DNA from: Enchytraeus crypticus
Taxonomy: Eukaryota; Annelida; Clitellata; Enchytraeida; Enchytraeidae
Assembly: GCA_905160935.1 (NCBI GenBank)
Contig: CAJHZI010000458.1
Location: 1,127,001-1,191,000 of the forward strand
Direction: 5' to 3'
Length of the DNA stretch: 64,000 nt
Shown here in pieces: positions 56,921-64,000 of this stretch; positions within the stretch are counted from its first letter, which is position 1; every line of letters starts with the position of its first letter. A program made the position numbers and the translations under genes. The notes under the pieces were generated by a model. That model worked only from the letters and a program-made list of their open reading frames with translations, made no database searches and had not been told where the DNA came from.

Positions 56921-57436
56921 CAATCAGCAAACTCTTGGACAAAACAGGAGTCCAGGTGCACTAAAAGGTACATTTGAATCTCAACAGGATCGCCTGACGT
57001 CGTAGACGTCCTGGCTGCCTCCTTGTGATGTGGAGCAGCATACATATATATATATATATATATCAACAAATAAATATCTGCTTTATTTAATTATATTACA
57101 CTATTTACTACATTGATGATACGATTAAGAATCTCAGTTATTCTATACGAAAAATTCTATTTACAAATTGGCTACGTTTGAAATCAACACACTATGTTTG
57201 AAATCAAGGCAATATTTTATAGCAAAATTCCAATCGGAACATCAACACGCTACTGCCTATAATTCATTCTGTTTTCAGTTAAACGAATATGTCCTACATA
57301 ATTTGGTTTACATTTTAGAGTTCTACATCTATGACTTCCATGTCTTCTCTCTACAGCCAGCAACTTATCGCTAGGCCATACAAATGACCGACAGCTACCT
57401 ACAAGGCTACCTGTAAACTGACGGGCAACTGTGAAT

Positions 57437-57745
57437 CATGTAGTCGCTCGTCAACAGTTAACTGTCAGGCAGTTATTGATTTATATAACAACTCGTCAAC
57501 TGACAGGCAGTTGTTGACTTATATAACAGCTCGTTAACTGATAGGCAGTTATTGACTTATATAACAGCTCGTTAACTGACAGGCAGGCAGTTATAGACTT
57601 ATATAACAACTCGTCAACTGACAGTTATTTACTTATATGACAGCCGTCAACTGACAGGCATTTATTTACGTATATAACAGCCGTCAACTGACAGGCATTT
57701 ATTGACTTCTATAACAGCTCGTCAACTGGTTATTGGTTAAGGAAT
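57437..57745. repeat. About 38-bp minisatellite
   Basis: Roughly eight units of GTCAACTGACAGGCAGTTAT plus TGACTTATATAACAGCTC, with deletions inside some units. Confidence 0.94.
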
Positions 57746-58025
57746 TGGTTAAGGTAGTTATTGACTTAGGCCTATGTAGCAGCTCTTCATGTGACAGGCC
57801 TTTTGGATGGCTCAAATATTTATTATTATCCACTCAGGGCAAAGGACGTGGATCCATAAGTATATGTCCTCAAAATTTAACGTTTTCAGTTTGTAATTTT
57901 ACAATTTCCTTAACCTTAAACCGAAACTTTTCGGTCTAAATTAACATCGACCCATCAGAAAGAACGCCGCACGTCGTTGTTAACGACACCATTATTTTGT
58001 CTATATCTTTGTATATATCTGCAAT

Positions 58026-58466
58026 CAGTTATGGATCCAGGAATTTTTTAAGGGGGGCCGAAATTTTTTTTGAGAGTGTACACAGTTTTTGCTTACGCCC
58101 CTTCTTCGGAATATTTGACGCAACCAGAAAAAATGCTGTGGGGGGCTCAAAATTTTTCACTAATATGCCCAGCTGCGTGAGTGGGCTGAGTGAGTGTATC
58201 CCTGTATCTTACCCCCCCCCCCATTTTTTTCGGGAATTTTCGGGTCCCCTTCCATTATACAGGGCTCCTAGTATACCAAATATGTGCCCCTAATCCTAGA
58301 TTTAAGCTAGTGGAACTGAGTTCTCTCTCGTTCCCCCCTCTAACCACTGCCCTTACAAACATATGGGCACATAGAAATTACCATAGAAACCATGAAAATA
58401 TAGTTTAAATTTTTTTTGCCCGGCCTAAGGGGGACCCGGGCCCCCCTGGCCCTGGATCCGCCACTG
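58026..58466. mobile_element. hAT-type MITE, 441 bp, 8-bp target duplication
   Basis: Ends CAGTTATGGATCCAGG and GGATCCGCCACTG are inverted repeats, and TCTGCAAT flanks both sides (58018-58025 and 58467-58474). G and C runs near the ends (GGGGGGCC, CCCCCCTGG) match the element at 12636. No transposase frame. Confidence 0.9.
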
Positions 58467-58474
58467 TCTGCAAT

Positions 58475-59070
58475 CTTTATGTAAATTTAATGTTTTATTA
58501 TTGTAGTTGCCTTGCTGCAACACATTCGTTTAGAATATTCAATCAGGTCTCACGCTCATCTATGATTTACAGTCTCATGTAATTTTGTGTTATTTAATTA
58601 TTCGTTTTGGGACATTTCCCCCTCTAGTTTTCTGCCGAATGGCATGTCCAATGTACATTCCTATTCACAATTTGAATATCCAATAACGAAATATCATAAC
58701 AAGATGAAGCAATATACCGATTAATTAAAGATAATTGAGATATTTAATTGATGCGTTGAGATATTTAATTAGGCGTTAAATGGAGTTTATAGAGATCCTA
58801 AACGTTAACCCGATCTCTTCAGGTAAGCTCATGGTATCAAATGTCCATTATAAGGTTCTCAGAATCGCTGCCAAGCCTATTTGAATTGCTATGTTAAGCC
58901 TCATGTAGTTCAACGCTGTTTGTTAACGAGGTTCAAAGACCGCGTATCGAATGTTGTGTAAGTGTATGCAGCTGAAGTTTGAACTTTGCGAGTATATAGA
59001 TGAGCCTGTGCACACAAACCACAGCTTAATATGACCATTAAATAAACGAATTAAATAGACGAACGCTCTA
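58475..59070. other. Intergenic stretch without recognised genes
   Basis: AT-rich. Nothing recognised. Confidence 0.5.
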
Positions 59071-59074
59071 TATT

Positions 59075-59520
59075 ATTAGAAGAAAGCAAAGAAAGATGCA
59101 AAGAAGAAAGCAAAGAAAGATGCAAAGAAGAAAGCAAAGAAAGATGCAAAGAAGAAAGCAAAGAAAGATGCAAAGAAAGCAAAGAAAGATGCAAAGAAGA
59201 AAGCAAAGAAAGATGCAAAGAAGAAAGCAAAGAAAGATGCAAAGAAGAAAGCAAAGAAAGATGTAAAGAAGGAAGCAAAGAAAAATGCATAGAAGAGGAT
59301 GCACGAAGATGTAAAGAAAAATGCAAAGAGAAAGATGAAAGAATGATGCGAAGAAGCGAAGAAAAATGCATAGAAGAAGATGCAAGAAGATGTAAAGAAA
59401 GAGAAAGATGCAAGAAAGATGCTAAGAAGAAGATGCTAGAAAGATGCAGAGAAAGATGCAAAGAGGAAGGTGCAAGAGAGATGCTAAGAAAGATGTAAAA
59501 AATCTTAATCTTAGAAAGAT
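59075..59520 (+). repeat. 24-bp purine-rich minisatellite
   Basis: Units of AGAAGAAAGCAAAGAAAGAT plus GCAA, regular to about 59290 and degenerate to 59520. One frame reads KKDAKKKA repeatedly. No coding evidence. Confidence 0.93.
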
Positions 59521-59824
59521 GACTAGAGTTCACAGATCAATCAACCTAAGTGATCCTGTGAGGTGATTGGACAATTTGGACATTCTGGCAAAACATTGCT
59601 ATAGAAACAAATTCGTGTAAGTAAACGAGCATCTCATTACTGAGAGTGTTTAAGACAGTATATAGGAATTCATTCCACGGACTTGCGTCAGGTTGAGTAT
59701 TACTGTGATAGACACTTTAAAAGTTTATGATTCCTCAAATCTGTCTCAGCTAGTAATGCAAAAGCCTAATTTTACGTATTCGCTTGAATTATCTAGGTTG
59801 TATACAGTTATGGACAGTTAATAT

Positions 59825-59940
59825 TGCTACTAATTAGCATAACTATTAATTAGCATAACTACTAATTAGCATAACTATTAATTAGCATAACTACTAATTA
59901 GCATAACTATTAATTAGCATAACTACTAATTAGTATAACA
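59825..59940. repeat. 18-bp minisatellite
   Basis: Units of ATTAGCATAACTACTA alternating with ATTAGCATAACTATTA. Confidence 0.94.
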
Positions 59941-60304
59941 CAGAAACAAGTAGAATGCTGCGCTACAGTCGCCCACGACAACATCGAGCACCATTGAGAC
60001 AAATCCAAGCCGATTGATAAAGAGAAGAAAAAATGTTCTCTTACCTTTCCTCTCGCAATCGCTTACGCGTGAAATGAAAGACAAAACTGTTAAAATGCAA
60101 AGAACTAAATTTCTATTGGTCGAAGAGTGATATTGGGTCGATTTTTGAATATATCCTAAGTGTTATATGGACTCAATCATGACAAATACAATCCTTTATA
60201 ACATCCTTTGCTTAGTCCTGTTATCAATCATTCTGTCATTTATAGCTTCGATTAACTATTCATCCTTCTATTAATTACAAGCTACCCAACTCAGCTTTGC
60301 CAGT

Positions 60305-60400
60305 TATCGCATTTAGTATGTGCGGGGTTCAAATCCTGGGTTCACCCGTCACTGACATCGCTTTCGAGTGAAGAAACTGACGTTAACCTTAGCTTTACAA
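60305..60400 (+). repeat. SINE A, head-truncated
   Basis: TTAGTATGTGCGGGGTTCAA, CCGTCACTGACATCGCTTTC, GAAACTGACGTTAACCTTAG. Confidence 0.93.
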
Positions 60401-62100
60401 TTCTTTTAGCAACTATATATTTTTTCGTATGATTACACACATGCCAGACCACGCGTGTTATACATGTAGAATTTCCTAGCTTAATTTTTGTTTTCGTAAA
60501 TTCCGTAGGCCAATGACAATATCTGTGAATCCAACTAACTTTATAATTTTTCTTTATAAACACATCTTCTATGCTTCTATCTTCCTGACATTTTCTTTCC
60601 AGTCCTTTAAATGACCTCATCATTGTGGGAGTGTGCTATCCTACACTGCATTTTAGACTTCGTCATCTTCGACTAACATCTTTCATCATCCATCACGTTA
60701 TGGTCTCGTGTAGCTGATGCTGTTTACCAGTTCTCACAGAGAACTGCTTGATTTTGGATCACTGTGATCTTAATTTCTGTTCTTTTTCTAGTGTACTATG
60801 TATACACTCCTATGATTAGTGTTTACTTCCTACTTAGGCATTTGCACCTTCGATGCAATGTCACAATGATGCCTACAGCTACAGGCTGAGCATTAAAAAA
60901 TAACCCCCTAGAAAATTGCCATAGTGCAATCAATTTTCGATATTTAGCCTTAAAATTTTAATCACCTATAGAGGAGGAATTTTGTCATTCGCTCTCCAAA
61001 TTTTCTGGAAATATTTTAATTTGTTTAATATTTTCACTATTCAGAACACCCACAGGACTACTCCGACTCCCTTGCAAAAATACCATTTTCATAAAGATGA
61101 ACATGGTATGCTGTAAACCTTTCACCTTTCAGCGATTTATGGCCAGCAAAATTATTCCTCCTCAATACCTGCCGTTGTCTCATCTTTACTGACTAAACAA
61201 CAAAAGATTCAGTATAAGTTTATAACAGTGATTCGTTTATTCTCCATCTGCTGAAGTCGGCTCTCGTATCACATGTGAAAGTTTCAGTTAGAACGCAGAA
61301 TGTGACATTGATACTGAGATCTTTTAATTAATTATTGGTTAGCAATTGTATGCAACAAAAATGTCTTATAATGGGCTCGCACAGAATATTTATAAGTATT
61401 AATAAATTTAGTTCTTTAAATTATATTACAAAAATTAAAATCTAAATGAATAGCCGGCCAACAGCTAGTTAATAAACAAAAACTACTTTTGTCTGTATAT
61501 TCAGACGCATGTTCGAGTGGAATGATACCGTATGCACAATTTTACTTTGTATGGGTTTGTCTTAATTAGCGAAAGACCATTGGAGGTTTTAGATCGATTG
61601 AAAATGTTAATCAAGACATTTAAATTTAAAAGAAATCAGAATTTCTGTAGAATTCTAAATCTCTATAAGTAACATAAATGAAAAGCGAGCCACAGCAAAT
61701 AATTAATCTAATAAAACATTAACCTGGCAAACAGTACGAGTTATCTTAAAAGACTCATCAAATCAATAGAGACCAATTAATGGAATTGACTGACTAATTT
61801 CACCGCTATTGTATTTCGATAATTTTACGAATCGATTACAATCAATCATTTTCTAAAAGTACAGATATAAAGGACTGCATGACGACTGACTGAAAGTAGT
61901 AGCATAACATGCACTAGCTGATGAACATAAACTCCAAGAAAACATGAACTCTGAGAGTTCTGTTGAATAGTTCAAGCTAAACCTTTTAAAACTTAAAGTG
62001 TCTCTCAGGTGATCCGTATATCAGGCAGGGAGGTGTCCAATAGTCGGGCGGAGGAGAGGCCAAGAGTCAAGCAAACGAGTGACTAAATGCCGGTGAAGGT
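60401..62100. other. AT-rich intergenic stretch
   Basis: Lies between the two oxidase genes. No gene or RNA recognised; no exon of either oxidase seen. Confidence 0.5.
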
Positions 62101-62107
62101 GCGGCCA

Positions 62108-62388
62108 CGAGCCTGAAGGAGGAGTGGCCATGTGCTGAGGAGGAGTGGCCATGCGCTGAGGAGGAGTGGCCATGTGCTGAGGAGGAGTGGCCATGCGCTG
62201 AGGAGGAGTGGCCTTGCGCTGAGGAGGAGTGGCTATGCGCCAAGAAGGAGTGGCCATGCGCTGAGGAGGAGTGGCCGTGTGCCGAGGAGGAGTGGACATG
62301 TGCTAAGGAGGAGTGGCCATGCGCTGAGGAAGAGTGGCCATGAGCTGAGGAGGAGTGGCCATACGCTGAGGAGGAGTGGCCTAAAGTC
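62108..62388 (+). repeat. 21-bp GC-rich minisatellite
   Basis: About 13 units of GAGGAGTGGCCATGCGCTGAG. Open frames on both strands follow from the 21-bp period. Confidence 0.94.
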
Positions 62389-62389
62389 T

Positions 62390-63280
62390 GGCGGGAAAGT
62401 TGCTTTTATGTCTCAGCAGAGATTCGTTAATCTCGTCAACTCTGTTGACACCTTTAACCGAATAAATCAATAACTCATTTAGACATTAAGTCAATAATTC
62501 ATCAAAACATCAAATCGGTTAACTAAGCATTTCGCAGATTGTTATGTTTTCATAACTTTAATTAATTTTCAGAATTTCAAGACTACTCTGAATAAATAAG
62601 AAGCATCAAATTTGCTTTAAAAACAGTCCATCCCTAAATCTACAACATTCAGCATTCCAGCATTTTATATGGTTTCTTTACTTAAGTAAATTTATAACCT
62701 AACTTAGTAAATGTTCGTAATACTTATATCACAAATAACACAAATGCCCATGACTGCTGTCATTCTTCTAACAATAAAAAATAAATTTGCCATACTGTAC
62801 GCCAATGAAGGATGTTTATAAGGAAAATCATGAACTGCTGCATTCACTGCAGTCGTCCATGACATCTTAAATATGCTATAGAGAACAAAAGGAGACTGTA
62901 GTCCTCTATAAAACGGCGAAGTGTTAATAGCATCAATCGACAAATTACGCGTCGTTCAACTGTCAATGGTTGAGCTTAACATTTTTATCAGTAAGTCGAT
63001 AGATTTGGTAAACATCCTTAGCTTAGAAGACACCGCATTAATATTATTACCATTGTTAAATTAAGAGGGAACCTATAGATATGATTAACATTGTTTTATT
63101 ACCCGCTAATCCATATATATGATGAACAGTATGAACTAATATTTTAGGCATTAGTTTTTCATGGAAAATGTTAAACAAACAGTATGATAATGTGTATATA
63201 AGTGTTATTAACATTACTATTCTAACTGTAGGCCTAAATGAGTTTATCAATATTATTATAATAACATTGCAATACTCTTA
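62390..63280. other. AT-rich stretch, downstream flank of the second oxidase gene
   Basis: Probably holds the 3-prime UTR of the gene ending at 63283. Nothing else recognised. Confidence 0.5.
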
Positions 63281-63282
63281 CT

Positions 63283-63381
63283 TTAACGATCACCTATAGT
63301 AACTGTACAACCTGTGAGAGACATGGCAACCCTGAACTCTTGCTTTAAAATCTCCAGCATCTCAGCCACACCCGCAGCACC
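63283..63381 (-). CDS. Second HAO-like oxidase, last exon
   Basis: After the acceptor TTGTACAG the frame reads GAAGVAEMLEILKQEF, RVAMSLTGCTVTIGDR and TAA. It aligns over its whole length with exon 7 of the neighbouring oxidase ([24 protein letters not shown]) and with the C-terminus of HAO1/HAO2. Same phase 0 boundary. The other exons lie right of the window. It also lacks an SKL-type ending; an internal ATAG/GTGATC could be a donor to a further exon. Confidence 0.88.
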   Translation of the reverse strand, partial: GAAGVAEMLEILKQEFRVAMSLTGCTVTIGDR

Positions 63382-63560
63382 CTGTACAAAACAAAGCACT
63401 AGTGATGAAATACTACACACCCGCAGCACCCTGTACAAAACAAAGCACTAGTGATGAAATACTACACACCCGCAGCCCTGTACAAAACAAAGCACTAGTG
63501 ATGAAATACTACACACCCGCAGCACGCTGTACTAAACAAAGCACTAGTGATGAAATATCT
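63371..63560 (-). repeat. About 47-bp minisatellite that copies a splice acceptor
   Basis: Four units of CCCGCAGCACCCTGTACAAA plus ACAAAGCACTAGTGATGAAA. In minus orientation each unit contains the acceptor TTGTACAG and the first exon bases GGTGCTGCGGGTGT (one copy altered by a 2-base loss, one by two changes). Only the 63381 acceptor leads into an open frame. Confidence 0.93.
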
Positions 63561-63776
63561 TAAAACAGATACAGGTGCATCAATCGTTCGTTACTGAAGC
63601 TCAGATAAAATCCTTTGTAGGCCTACTTGATGTTAAATAATAAATGTGTCATGAATGCTTAATAACTTGCACATGGCATATATATTATTAAAATGATATT
63701 CAGCATGTTGTAACACAAATCGTTTTAATTTTTATTTGCTCAAAATTTCTTGATTAATTTATAGTTTTTATAAATG

Positions 63777-64000
63777 TACATGTAACACTCTATTTATAAC
63801 ATAAGTAACACTCTATTTATAGCATAAGTAACACTCTATTTATAACATAAGTAACACTCTATTTATAACATATGTAACACTATATTTATAGCATAAGTAA
63901 CACTCTATTTATAGCATAAGTAACACTCTATTTATAACATAAGTAACACTCTATTTATAACATAAGTAACACTCTCTTTATAACATAAGTAACACTCTAT
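63777..64000. repeat. 23-bp minisatellite, runs off the window
   Basis: About ten near-identical units of AAGTAACACTCTATTTATAA plus CAT, continuing past the right edge. Confidence 0.95.

Noticed and set aside
59051-59533. Lysine-rich repeat that could be read as a histone-tail-like protein
   Set aside because: All forward frames are partly open through the purine-rich array, and stops follow soon after it.
62021-62473. Frames rich in RRSGHAL or MATPPQR
   Set aside because: Both strands are open because the unit is 21 bp. No other support.

Overview
The window is nuclear DNA from an animal, probably a marine invertebrate. All genes are split by GT-AG introns and keep animal-type domain architectures. 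The DNA is AT-rich and full of SINEs, LINE tails, MITEs and minisatellites. The phylum cannot be fixed from this sequence alone. No operons, CRISPR arrays or prokaryotic genes are present.

Host genes from left to right. (1) 730-1099 (+): last coding exon of a borealin-like (CDCA8) subunit of the chromosomal passenger complex. (2) 8689-11236 (+): a complete three-exon GOLPH3 gene (283 aa), a Golgi PI4P-binding protein. (3) 20629-27580 (+): a complete six-exon PABPN1 gene (234 aa), the nuclear poly(A)-binding protein. (4) 35129-39584 (+): four exons of a VOPP1/WBP1-like single-pass membrane protein with PY motifs; its signal-peptide exon was not found. (5) 56474-45482 (-): a complete seven-exon HAO2-like FMN 2-hydroxyacid oxidase (354 aa). 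(6) 63381-63283 (-): last exon of a second HAO-like gene that enters from beyond the right edge, so the oxidases form a head-to-tail tandem pair. The genes are unrelated in function apart from this pair.

The rest is repeats. SINE A is tRNA-derived, with at least 14 copies or fragments, two of them arranged as palindromes. SINE B is tRNA-derived with an exact A box. SINE D has a tRNA-like head and a GTT-rich tail. One further tRNA-derived SINE lies at 23.4-23.6 kb, and one SINE family derives from 5S rRNA. Repeat C carries a (TAA)n AATAAAGG end. Repeats E, F and H are further short families, with H representing LINE 3-prime tails. Larger elements are an 834-bp mariner deletion derivative with TA duplications and a transposase remnant, two hAT-type MITEs with 8-bp target duplications, a third MITE, and several dead LINE fragments.

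The most unusual theme is that minisatellites sit directly at exon borders. The VOPP1-like exon at 37236 and the HAO exon at 63381 have tandem arrays that copy the splice acceptor plus the first exon bases. The GOLPH3 stop codon opens a 40-bp tandem array. The HAO2-like stop codon and an AATAAA signal both lie in the end of a repeat C copy. I see no convincing new multi-gene system. The novelty is in how repeats shape exon ends, in SINE palindromes, and in an 87-bp higher-order minisatellite.
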